Source: Dongia_A sp044226685 (GTDB lineage: Bacteria > Pseudomonadota > Alphaproteobacteria > Dongiales > Dongiaceae). Taken from it: a DNA stretch of 64,000 bases. Location of the stretch: positions 3,385 to 67,384 of the forward strand of contig JBGAGP010000009.1 in assembly GCA_044226685.1 (NCBI GenBank), written 5' to 3'. The notes beneath the pieces are model-generated. The model did not search any database. It had not been told where the DNA came from and saw only the letters and a program-made list of their open reading frames with translations. Positions 16,291-23,947 of the stretch are shown one piece after another (position 1 is the stretch's first letter; each line of letters opens with the position of its first letter). Made by a program: the position numbers and the translations under genes.

Positions 16291-17343
16291 ATGAACAAGG
16301 GATTGTTGAGGCGGCTGGCACAGGTTTCGATGCTGGCGCTGGCCGTGGGCGGATTGGCCGTCCAGGCGCAGGCGGTCGATGTGAAGAGCATCGCCATCAT
16401 GACGCCGGAAGAGCCGACCGATTTCGGCTGGAACCAGCAGGGGTTCGACGCGGCGAAGGCGGTGGCCGAGAAATACGGCCTCGAATTCATGCCGGCGACG
16501 GGCCTCGGCTATGGCGACGTGCACCCGCAGGCGCGCGAACTCGCCGATGACGGCGCCAGCCTGATCATCGCCCATGCCAGCGGCTACAATACGGCCGTTC
16601 CGGAAGTCGGCGCCGAAAAGGGCGTGCCGGTGGCCATCGTCGACATGGAAGGCGCGGGCAAGCCGGGCGTTCTCGCCAACTACACGCTCAGCGCCCATGA
16701 AGGCGCCTATCTCGCCGGCATCCTCGCCGCCAAGACGACCAAGACCAAGTCGGTCGGCATCGTCGTCTCCGGCGAGCCGCCGTCGTGGAACTCGCAATCG
16801 GCCGCCTTCGCCAACGGCGTCAAGGCCGCGGATGGCAGCGTGAAGATCCTCTATGCCGTGATCGGCCCAGCCGCGTATGCGGATGCCGCCGGCGGCAACC
16901 GCGTCACCGCCTCGCTGATCGGCGCCGGCGCCGACGTGATCTTCGGCCAGGGCGACGGCGCCACCTTCGGCATGCTCCAGGCGGTCGAGACCGGCAAGGC
17001 CGTCGACGGCGGCAAGGTGTGGTTCATCGACGTGATCGGCGACAAGACCTCCATCGACAAGGGCAACCTGCTCTCGTCGGTGATCTGGGACATGGTGCCG
17101 GTCTACTCCGAGATGGTCGAGGATCTGAAGGCCGGCAAGTTCGGCACCCACGAATACGCCATCCATCTGGCGGATGATTCGGTGCGGCTGCTGCACTCCA
17201 AGCATATCCCCGACGACGTGTGGGCCGAGATCGAGAAGGTCCGCGGTCAGATCATCGACGGCAGCCTGAAGGTCGACCGGATCGAGGATGCGCAGAAGGT
17301 CCGCGCCCTGATGAGCTCCGTCACCGATGCGCCGCCGCAATAA
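16291..17343 (+). CDS. BMP family ABC transporter substrate-binding protein
   Basis: A 350-residue periplasmic protein with a Sec signal peptide (MNKGLLRRLAQVSMLALAVG, cleaved after QAQA near residue 27). The mature part begins VKSIAIMTPEEPTDFGWNQQ, the typical BMP/PnrA opening, with SAHEGAYLAGILAAKTTKTK and later GADVIFGQGDGATFGMLQA. Characterised BMP proteins bind purine nucleosides. Here the gene lies among vitamin B6 degradation genes, so a B6 vitamer or related pyridine is the likely ligand (inference). AAGGA precedes the ATG at 16291. First gene of a full ABC importer set. Confidence 0.92.
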   Translation: MNKGLLRRLAQVSMLALAVGGLAVQAQAVDVKSIAIMTPEEPTDFGWNQQGFDAAKAVAEKYGLEFMPATGLGYGDVHPQARELADDGASLIIAHASGYNTAVPEVGAEKGVPVAIVDMEGAGKPGVLANYTLSAHEGAYLAGILAAKTTKTKSVGIVVSGEPPSWNSQSAAFANGVKAADGSVKILYAVIGPAAYADAAGGNRVTASLIGAGADVIFGQGDGATFGMLQAVETGKAVDGGKVWFIDVIGDKTSIDKGNLLSSVIWDMVPVYSEMVEDLKAGKFGTHEYAIHLADDSVRLLHSKHIPDDVWAEIEKVRGQIIDGSLKVDRIEDAQKVRALMSSVTDAPPQ

Positions 17344-17400
17344 GCGATCCGGCCATCCGTGTAACTGGACTCGCCCCGATGCCGCGGGCAGAGTGGCGAA

Positions 17401-19026
17401 ATGAACGGGCAAGAGGCGTCGTCATTGGCTGGGCAGCGTGCAGGGGAGGCGACGGGGGCAATCCCCGTCGCCGCCGTGCGGAACATCACCAAGCGGTTTC
17501 CCGGTGTCCTAGCCAATGACGATGTCTCGCTCGAATTCCGGGCGGGCGAGATCCACGTCCTGCTCGGCGAGAACGGCGCCGGCAAGTCGACCCTGATCGG
17601 CATCCTGGCCGGCATGCAGCAGCCCGACGCGGGCGAAATCCTGATCGACGGCAAGCCGGTGGTGATTTCATCGCCGCGCGCCAGCCTCGATCTCGGCATC
17701 GGCACCGTCTTCCAGCACGTGCTGCTGGTGCCGAGCCTCACGGTCATCGAGAATTTGATGCTGGGCGGCCCGTGGTGGCAGAAGCTCGCCCGCGCGCCGG
17801 CCCTGGCGCGCTTCACGGAATTGTCCGCGCTGCTCGGCGTCAGGATCGACCCCGACGCGCAGGTCGGCCGCCTGTCGCTGGGCGAGCAGCAGCAGGTTGA
17901 GATCATGCGCGCGTTGTGGCGCGGCGAGAAGGTCCTGATCCTCGACGAGCCCACCTCGATGCTGACGCCGCAAGGCGTCAAGGACCTGGGCGAGGTGATG
18001 AAGCGGCTGCGCGCCAAGGGCGTCGCGCTCATCCTCATCACCCACAAGCTGGTCGAGGCCTATGAGTTCGGCGACCGCATCTCCATCCTGCGTCTTGGCC
18101 GCGTGGTCGGGAACCTCCCGCCGGAGCGGCTGCAAGCGATGACCGAGGCGGAGGTGACCGACGCCGTCATCCGCATGATGTTCGGCTCGACGGACGAGCA
18201 CGCGCGTGACGCGGAGATCCTGGTCGGCCGCGGCCGCCGGGCGCACCGCGACCGCCGGGTGGACCGCAGCGGACAGCCGCGCCTCAGCGTCGCGGGCCTG
18301 CAGACCGAGGCGACGCGCGGCGCCTGCCCGTTGCGCGACGCCAGTTTCGATCTCTGGCCGGGCGAGGTGCTCGGCATCGCCGGGATCGACGGCAACGGGC
18401 AGAAGCACCTGGCCGAGGTGCTGGCCGGGCAGCGTGCCGTCTCGGCCGGCCGGATCACCCTGAATGGCGCCGACATCACCGCCGACGCGGTGCCGGAGCG
18501 CCGGCGCCACGGCGTGCGCTACGTCACCGACGAACGGCTGGGTGAGGGGACGGTCGGCATCTTCTCGGTCGCCACCAACCTGGTGCTGAAGGAGATCGGC
18601 GTGCCGCCGTTCTGGCGCCGCGGCATCACCGACTGGGACGCCATCCACGACAGCGCGCGCGAGCACATCAGGCGCAGCGACATCCGCACGCCCTCGGAGA
18701 AGACGCCGATCGGCAAGCTCTCCGGCGGCAACATCCAGAAGGCGATCCTGGCGCGCGAGCTCAATGCCGCGGCCAGCGTGGTCGTCTTCAACAAGCCGAC
18801 CTACGGCCTCGACCTGCAGAACACCCGGCTGGCGCATGAGCGCATCCTTGCCGGCGCCGATGCCGGCCTGGCGACCGTGGTGATCTCCACCGATCTCGAC
18901 GAACTGCTGGAACTCTCCGATCGCATCGCGGTGATGGACCAGGGCAGCGTCGTCGGCATCGTCGAGAACGGCCCCGACGTGGAACGCCAGGTCGGCCTGC
19001 TGATGACCGGCGCGAGGGCGGCGTGA
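17401..19026 (+). CDS. ABC transporter ATP-binding protein with two ATPase domains (BMP/sugar type)
   Basis: A 541-residue tandem ATPase. Domain 1 has a standard Walker A (LLGENGAGKSTLIGILAG), signature LSLGEQQQVEIMRAL and Walker B VLILDEPTSMLTP. Domain 2 has the degenerate Walker A usual for this class (GIAGIDGNGQKHLAEVLAG), an LSGGNIQKAILAREL signature and an atypical Walker B region (VVVFNKPTYGLD). This layout is that of RbsA/NupO-type proteins, which power CUT2-like and BMP importers at the inner membrane. It follows the binding-protein gene by 57 bases and precedes two permease genes. Confidence 0.92.
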   Translation: MNGQEASSLAGQRAGEATGAIPVAAVRNITKRFPGVLANDDVSLEFRAGEIHVLLGENGAGKSTLIGILAGMQQPDAGEILIDGKPVVISSPRASLDLGIGTVFQHVLLVPSLTVIENLMLGGPWWQKLARAPALARFTELSALLGVRIDPDAQVGRLSLGEQQQVEIMRALWRGEKVLILDEPTSMLTPQGVKDLGEVMKRLRAKGVALILITHKLVEAYEFGDRISILRLGRVVGNLPPERLQAMTEAEVTDAVIRMMFGSTDEHARDAEILVGRGRRAHRDRRVDRSGQPRLSVAGLQTEATRGACPLRDASFDLWPGEVLGIAGIDGNGQKHLAEVLAGQRAVSAGRITLNGADITADAVPERRRHGVRYVTDERLGEGTVGIFSVATNLVLKEIGVPPFWRRGITDWDAIHDSAREHIRRSDIRTPSEKTPIGKLSGGNIQKAILARELNAAASVVVFNKPTYGLDLQNTRLAHERILAGADAGLATVVISTDLDELLELSDRIAVMDQGSVVGIVENGPDVERQVGLLMTGARAA

Positions 19027-19055
19027 TGGTGCGGTCTGGCCACATACTCGATGTG

Positions 19056-19278
19056 CTCCTTCCCCCCCAAGCCGACGAATGTCGGCATTCGCCGACGGGG
19101 CGGGGGAAGGGTGGGATGGGGGGTGATGCAGCGCCGGGTCTTGTTCCACTGAACCTTCGCCCTTCTATCGCCTCCGGCGATGCGCGCCCGCGGGGCGCGA
19201 CCCCCCATCCGGCTGCGACTAGGCTCACTGCGTTCGCCAAGTCTCCGCTGCCTTCCCCCGCAAGGGGGGAAGAAGGAG
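19056..19278. repeat. G/C-tract palindromic intergenic repeat between ABC transporter genes
   Basis: The ends are near-complementary: CTCCTTCCCCCCC near 19056 and GGGGGGAAGAAGGAG ending at 19278. Inside are GGGGGAAGGGTGGGATGGGG (from 19101), a CCCCCCATCC block (19201-19210), a GCCGAC/GTCGGC hairpin (19071-19086) and CCTTCCCCCGCAAGGGGGG at the right end. It has no coding sense and looks like a non-autonomous palindromic repeat of the kind dispersed in alphaproteobacterial genomes. Its right end supplies the AAGGAG that lies 4 bases before the next ATG. Confidence 0.65.
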
Positions 19279-19282
19279 TGTT

Positions 19283-20356
19283 ATGAGCACCGAGGTTCAG
19301 GGCGGAGACACCGCCAGCGATGCCGCGCGCGAGGCCGCGTCGGCGGCGCTGCGCGTCGCCGTGCCGGTGATCCTCGCGCTCATCGCCGGCGGCGTCATCC
19401 TGCTGATCCTGGGCAAGGATCCGCTCGCCTATTACGGTTTCGTCGCCAGGCGTGGCCTGCTCACCTGGGGCGGGCTGCAGGAGACCTTCACCCGCATGTC
19501 GCCGCTGCTGCTGATCGCGGCGGGGCTGATCGTCGCCTTCCGCGCCGGCATCTGGAATCTTGGCGGCGACGGGCAGTTCCTGTTGGCCGCCGTCATCACC
19601 TCCGCCCTGGCGCCGGCGCTGATCGCCTTCCTGCCCCGGGGGGTGACGCTGGTGATCTGCATGCTGGTGGCGATCGCGGTGGCCGCCTTGTGGTCGGTGA
19701 TTCCGGCGATCCTCAAGGCACGCTACGGCGTCAACGAGATCATCACCTCGCTGATGATGAGTTTCCTGGGCGTGAGCTTCGCCAACGTGCTGGTGAAGCT
19801 GTTCTTCCGCGATCCCACCACGACGGTGCCGCAGACGGTCACCCTGCCGGTGGCGGACCGCCTGCCGCGCCTGTTCGACACCACGATCCACAGCGGCGTG
19901 CTGATCGCCTTGGGCGTGGTCGTCCTGGTGCATCTGATGATGACGCGGACCGCCTTCGGCCTGAAGCTGCAGGTGGTGGGCGCCAACCCGGCCGCCGCCA
20001 TTCATGCCGGGCTCAACGTCGCCCGCCTCACCATCGCCACCTTCGCCATCAGCGCCGGGCTCATCGGGCTGGGCGGCGCCGTGGAGATCCTCGGCGTCTG
20101 GGGTACGGTGCGCGCGGATTGGAACCCGGCTTTCGGGCTGCTGGTCGTGCCGCTGGTGTTCCTGGCCCGGTTCAACGGCTATGCGGTGATCGGCTTCGTG
20201 TTCTTCTTCTCGGCCCTGATGATCGGCGGCGAGAGTGCCGCGCGGCGGGTCGGCGTGCCGCAGACCTATGTGCTGGTCCTGGTGGCGCTGCTGCTGATCT
20301 TCCTTGCCGTGGTCGAGTATCTCGATCATCAGCGCCGCAAGCGGGTGGGGGCCTGA
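19283..20356 (+). CDS. ABC transporter permease (BMP type), subunit 1
   Basis: A 357-residue polytopic permease of the BPD_transp_2 family. About nine hydrophobic helices are visible, with FRAGIWNLGGDGQFLLAAVI and ARYGVNEIITSLMMSFLGVS, which are conserved in NupP-type permeases. It forms a heterodimeric channel with the following permease. The Shine-Dalgarno AAGGAG is contributed by the edge of the upstream palindromic repeat. It is two bases from the start of the second permease gene. Confidence 0.92.
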   Translation: MSTEVQGGDTASDAAREAASAALRVAVPVILALIAGGVILLILGKDPLAYYGFVARRGLLTWGGLQETFTRMSPLLLIAAGLIVAFRAGIWNLGGDGQFLLAAVITSALAPALIAFLPRGVTLVICMLVAIAVAALWSVIPAILKARYGVNEIITSLMMSFLGVSFANVLVKLFFRDPTTTVPQTVTLPVADRLPRLFDTTIHSGVLIALGVVVLVHLMMTRTAFGLKLQVVGANPAAAIHAGLNVARLTIATFAISAGLIGLGGAVEILGVWGTVRADWNPAFGLLVVPLVFLARFNGYAVIGFVFFFSALMIGGESAARRVGVPQTYVLVLVALLLIFLAVVEYLDHQRRKRVGA

Positions 20357-20357
20357 C

Positions 20358-21293
20358 ATGGACGCCCTGCTGACCGAAGCCTTCCTCACCTCGCTCATTT
20401 TCGGCGCCGTCACCGCCGGGGTCCCGCTGCTGCTGGCGGGATTGGGCGAGCAGATCTCGGAAAAGGCCGGCGTGCTCAACATCGGCATCGAGGGCATGAT
20501 GCTGTTCGGCGCTTATGCCGGTTTCGCCGCCGCGTATTTCAGCGGCTCGTTCTGGTTCGGCTTCCTGATGGGCGGAATTGGCGGCATGGCGGTGGCGGCC
20601 ATCGTGGTGCTGCTGTGCATCCGCTTCGGCCTCAACCAGATCGTCATCGGCATCGGCGTCACCATCGGGTTCGAAGGGCTGACGGCACTGCTGCATTTCG
20701 TGCAGTTCAGCAAGACCTATCCGCGCCTCGACCAGGCGCCGGTCTGGGAACTGCCCGGCCTTTCCGCCATCCCGGTCCTGGGCAAGGCGTTGTTCAGCCA
20801 TTCGCCCATCGTCTACTTGGCGGTGCTGCTGGTGGTGGGGCTCGGCTGGATGTTCCGCTCGACCTTCATCGGGCTCAACCTGGAATCGGCCGGCGCCAAG
20901 CCGGCGGCGCTCGATGCGGCCGGGGTCAGCGTGACGGCGACGCGGGCGGGTGCAGTATTGTCGACCGGATTCCTGGCCGGGCTCGGCGGCGCCTACATGG
21001 CCAATGTCGGCGCCGGCCTGTTCGTGCCTTTCATGACCGGCGGCGCCGGTTTCATCGGGATCGTGCTGGCCATGCTGGCGCGTGGCAACCCGGTCTGGGT
21101 GCTGCTGGGCGCCGCGCTGTTCGGCATCAGCCTGGCGATGACCACGGCCCTGCAGGTGGCCGGCATCAACATCCCGACCGACGTGGTGCAGATGCTGCCC
21201 TTCGCGATGGTGATGCTGGTCCTGGTGATTTTCGCGCGGCATTCGGTCCTGCCCCCGGCCTTGGGGCTGCCCTATGTGCGCGGCGACCGGTAG
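20358..21293 (+). CDS. ABC transporter permease (BMP type), subunit 2
   Basis: A 311-residue inner-membrane permease, NupQ type. Diagnostic blocks are SEKAGVLNIGIEGMMLFGAY near residue 33 and GLGGAYMANVGAGLFVPFMT, with eight to nine membrane helices. It starts two bases after the stop of the first permease, so translation is probably coupled. With the binding protein and the tandem ATPase this completes an importer; the next gene is 4-pyridoxolactonase, 58 bases downstream on the same strand. Confidence 0.92.
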   Translation: MDALLTEAFLTSLIFGAVTAGVPLLLAGLGEQISEKAGVLNIGIEGMMLFGAYAGFAAAYFSGSFWFGFLMGGIGGMAVAAIVVLLCIRFGLNQIVIGIGVTIGFEGLTALLHFVQFSKTYPRLDQAPVWELPGLSAIPVLGKALFSHSPIVYLAVLLVVGLGWMFRSTFIGLNLESAGAKPAALDAAGVSVTATRAGAVLSTGFLAGLGGAYMANVGAGLFVPFMTGGAGFIGIVLAMLARGNPVWVLLGAALFGISLAMTTALQVAGINIPTDVVQMLPFAMVMLVLVIFARHSVLPPALGLPYVRGDR

Positions 21294-21351
21294 AATGGCG
21301 ATGGCGTTGTGGACCGGCGGGCGGCGACCCGCGGCTTGATGGGAGGGGCTC

Positions 21352-22164
21352 ATGTCTGACACGAAGGTCTATCTGCTCGACGGCGGCACGCTGGTGATCG
21401 ACGGCTTCCACGTATTCTGGAACCGCGGGCCGAGCGGCGAGGTGCGGTTTCCCTGCTACGCCGTGCTGATCGAGCACAAGGACGGCTACTACATGTTCGA
21501 CACCGGCTACGATTTCGATCATGTCATGCGCGTTTTGCCCTTCGAGAAGCCGATCCAGGACAAGGCGCAGACCATTCCCGGCCAGCTCGCCGCGCTGGGC
21601 CTGAAAACCGACGACATCAACTACGTGATCAACTCGCACTATCACTTCGATCATTGCGGCGGCAACAAGCACCTGCACAAGGCCTGCACCATTTGTCACA
21701 AGAAGGAGCTGGAGGCGAGCGCCAATTGCCAGCCCTTCGAGCATCTCGGCTACTCCGACCTGACCTTCGCGCCGGACATCATGAAGAAGAAGAACGCCGG
21801 CAAGGAACTGCCGCCGGATCCGGCGCTGGACATGTTCACGCCCAAGTTCGAAACGGTGACCGGCGACCAGGAGATTGCCAAGGGCATCCATCTGTTCGAG
21901 ACGCCCGGCCACACCGCCGGCCATTACAGCCTGATGGTGGAGCTGAAGAACCGCCGGCCGATGCTGTTCACCGCGGATGCCTGCTACACCAAGAAAAACA
22001 TGGACATGATGTGCATCTCGTCGTTCCACCTGGACCCGACCGAGAGCGTCAAGTCGATGAAGCGGCTGAAGGACTTGGCGGAGAAGCACGACGCCGAGCT
22101 GTTCTATTCGCACGACCTCGAGAGCTTCAAGGGCTACCAGACCGGCGCCAACTTCTACTCCTAG
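21352..22164 (+). CDS. 4-pyridoxolactonase (metallo-beta-lactamase fold)
   Basis: A 270-residue metallo-hydrolase. The dinuclear zinc motif is NSHYHFDHCGG (His96, His98, Asp100, His101), with ETPGHTAGHYSLMVE and LFTADACY supplying further ligands. The opening MSDTKVYLLDGG, then HVFWNRGPSGEVRFPCYAVL and RVLPFEKPIQDK, match from memory the Mesorhizobium loti 4-pyridoxolactonase, which hydrolyses 4-pyridoxolactone to 4-pyridoxate in vitamin B6 degradation. The nearby pyridoxal 4-dehydrogenase makes that lactone. Alternative: an N-acyl-homoserine lactonase, a sister family with the same motif. GGGAGGGG precedes the ATG. In the operon with the BMP transporter. Confidence 0.87.
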   Translation: MSDTKVYLLDGGTLVIDGFHVFWNRGPSGEVRFPCYAVLIEHKDGYYMFDTGYDFDHVMRVLPFEKPIQDKAQTIPGQLAALGLKTDDINYVINSHYHFDHCGGNKHLHKACTICHKKELEASANCQPFEHLGYSDLTFAPDIMKKKNAGKELPPDPALDMFTPKFETVTGDQEIAKGIHLFETPGHTAGHYSLMVELKNRRPMLFTADACYTKKNMDMMCISSFHLDPTESVKSMKRLKDLAEKHDAELFYSHDLESFKGYQTGANFYS

Positions 22165-22186
22165 AGGCGGGAAGGACGCGGCACCG

Positions 22187-22489
22187 ATGCCCTGGATGAT
22201 CGTCAGTGACGACGCGCCTGGCGCCGCCGCGATCCGCGCCGACCGCGCGGTGATGGACGCCCATTGGGCCTATGAGCAATCCATCAAGGACAGGATCCTC
22301 TGCGCCGGCAGCCTGCGCAGTGACGACGGCAAGACGCCCGATGGCAGCCTGCTGATCCTCGACGTCGCGACGCGGGAGGAGGCCCTCGCCATCATCCAGG
22401 CGGATCCCGCCACCAAGGCGGGCCTGCGCGGCAGGATCGTGGTGCGGCGCTGGAACAAGGCGATCTTCGGCGGCCAAGTCTGCGACTAG
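22187..22489 (+). CDS. YciI-like protein
   Basis: A 100-residue ferredoxin-like fold protein of the YCII family. It begins MPWMIVSDDAPGAAAIRADR and carries LCAGSLRSDDGKTPDGSLLI, in which the His/Asp pair usual in YciI is partly altered, then ATREEALAIIQADP. The family is thought to be small enzymes or ligand binders without a firm function. It begins 22 bases after the pyridoxolactonase stop, so it probably shares that operon and may assist B6 catabolism (inference). Confidence 0.8.
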   Translation: MPWMIVSDDAPGAAAIRADRAVMDAHWAYEQSIKDRILCAGSLRSDDGKTPDGSLLILDVATREEALAIIQADPATKAGLRGRIVVRRWNKAIFGGQVCD

Positions 22490-22492
22490 GAT

Positions 22493-23194
22493 CTACCTGC
22501 CGCCCGCGTCCTTGATCAGCGCCGCGATGGCGTCATAGCGCCGGTCCTGGGCGTGCTTCAGCGGGCTGACGCCGTCCTTGTCGACGATGTTCGGGTCGGC
22601 GCCGTGTTCCAGCAGCAGGCGCACGATCTCGAGATGGCGCGGCCCGCCGTCGGACAGGATCACGGCTTCCAGCAGGCCCGTCCAGCCCAGGTTGTTGACG
22701 TGATTGACGTCGATCGCCGAGCGCTCCAGCAGCAGGCGCACGGTCTCGACATGGCCGCGCTCGCAGGCGGGGATGAGGGCGTTCCCGCCGTAGCGGTTGC
22801 GCTTGGCATAGTCGACCTTGCCGGTCTCCAGCATCGCCGCCAGCAGCGAGGCGCGACCCAGCGCGCCAGCCAGCAGCCAGGGCGTGTCCTCGTTCGCGGC
22901 CACCGCGTTGACGTCGGCGCCGCGCGCGATCAGGTGCGCGGCGACGTCGCGGTTGTCCTTCTGTATGGCGATGAGCAGGGGGGTCTGGAGCCGGGCATCA
23001 CGGGCGTCGATGCCGGCACCCGCGTTCAGCGCGGCCACCGCGGCGGTCTTGTCGCCCAGGGCCGCCGCCCGCAACAAGGCATCGTCCGCCGAACCCGCCA
23101 TCGCGCCCTCCGCTTGGAGCAGGCAGAAGATCAGGGCGACTCGCGCCGCCGCCCCGATCTTAGCAGCGGAGCTACCAGCGGACCATGCCGGCAT
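22493..23194 (-). CDS. ankyrin-repeat protein, probably exported
   Basis: A protein of up to 233 residues with about five ankyrin repeats, for example LQTPLLIAIQKDNRDVAAHL, NALIPACERGHVETVRLLLE and RHLEIVRLLLEHGADPNIVD. Upstream of the repeats is a hydrophobic stretch ending AEGAMAG that could be a signal peptide (ARVALIFCLLQAEGAMAG). The ATG at 23194 would give it an N-terminus but overlaps the last eight codons of the pyridoxal dehydrogenase gene; an ATG at 23101 avoids this but loses the signal. The start is therefore uncertain. Same strand as, and downstream of, the dehydrogenase; convergent with the YciI gene, 3 bases apart. Confidence 0.75.
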   Translation of the reverse strand: MPAWSAGSSAAKIGAAARVALIFCLLQAEGAMAGSADDALLRAAALGDKTAAVAALNAGAGIDARDARLQTPLLIAIQKDNRDVAAHLIARGADVNAVAANEDTPWLLAGALGRASLLAAMLETGKVDYAKRNRYGGNALIPACERGHVETVRLLLERSAIDVNHVNNLGWTGLLEAVILSDGGPRHLEIVRLLLEHGADPNIVDKDGVSPLKHAQDRRYDAIAALIKDAGGR

Positions 23195-23912
23195 CGACGT
23201 TGAGCGCCTGGCCGGTGATCCAATGCGCCTCGTCCGAGGCCAGGAAGGCGACCGCCGGGACAATGTCGGCCGGCACGCCCTTGCCCTTGATCGCCTGCAG
23301 CATCTCGACGAAGCCGAAGGCCTCCTTGTGCGGGGTCTGTTGCACGCCCTCGGTGTCGGTCAGGCCCGGGCAGACCGAATTGACGGTGATCTTGTAGCCG
23401 CCGAGCTCGGTCGCCAGGGCGCGGGTGAAGGTCAGCACGCCGCCCTTGGAGGCGACGTAGTGCGCCATGTTCGGGGTGCCGGCGAAGATCGAGTTCGAGC
23501 TGAAATTGACGATGCGACCGTAATTGTTCTTGCGCATCAGGTCGGAGCCGGCGCGGCACATGAGATAGAGCCCGTCCAGATTGACCCGCAGCACCCGGCG
23601 CCATTCCTTGAAGGTGAGTTCGTCCCACTTCACGAAGGGCACGATTGCGGCGACGTTCACCAGAACGTCGAGCTTGCCGAACTTGGCGGCGACCTCGGCG
23701 AACAGCTTGCTCACCTGGTCTTCGTCACCGATGTCGCAGGCAACGCCGTAACTCTTGCCGCCGAGCGCCTTGGCGGTGGCGCTGGCGCCGGCGCCATTGA
23801 TGTCGACGGCAACCACCGTCGCCCCTTCCTCGCCGAGACGGTCGGCCACCGCCTTGCCCATGCCCTGCGCGGCGCCGGAAACCACCGCCACGCGACCTTC
23901 GAATCTGCGCAT
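23172..23912 (-). CDS. pyridoxal 4-dehydrogenase (short-chain dehydrogenase)
   Basis: A 246-residue SDR. The NAD site is SGAAQGMGKAVADRLGEEG near residues 12-30. The catalytic set is Ser139, Tyr152 and Lys156 within SSNSIFAGTPNMAHYVASKG. The blocks VPFVKWDELTFKEW, KEAFGFVEMLQAIKGKG, WITGQALNVDAGMVRW match from memory the Mesorhizobium loti pyridoxal 4-dehydrogenase, which oxidises pyridoxal hemiacetal to 4-pyridoxolactone. The transaminase gene 35 bases upstream on the same strand makes pyridoxal from pyridoxamine. AGAGGGG precedes the ATG. The generic alternative would be 3-oxoacyl-ACP reductase, but the cluster argues against it. Confidence 0.87.
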   Translation of the reverse strand: MRRFEGRVAVVSGAAQGMGKAVADRLGEEGATVVAVDINGAGASATAKALGGKSYGVACDIGDEDQVSKLFAEVAAKFGKLDVLVNVAAIVPFVKWDELTFKEWRRVLRVNLDGLYLMCRAGSDLMRKNNYGRIVNFSSNSIFAGTPNMAHYVASKGGVLTFTRALATELGGYKITVNSVCPGLTDTEGVQQTPHKEAFGFVEMLQAIKGKGVPADIVPAVAFLASDEAHWITGQALNVDAGMVRW

Positions 23913-23947
23913 TGATTGCCCCTCTGTCCTGTCGTCTGCGATTGAGA

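Noticed and set aside
21352..22164. Calling this gene an N-acyl-homoserine lactonase (quorum quenching)
   Set aside because: The zinc motif is shared, but the N-terminal blocks and the neighbouring pyridoxal dehydrogenase and transaminase genes point to 4-pyridoxolactonase.
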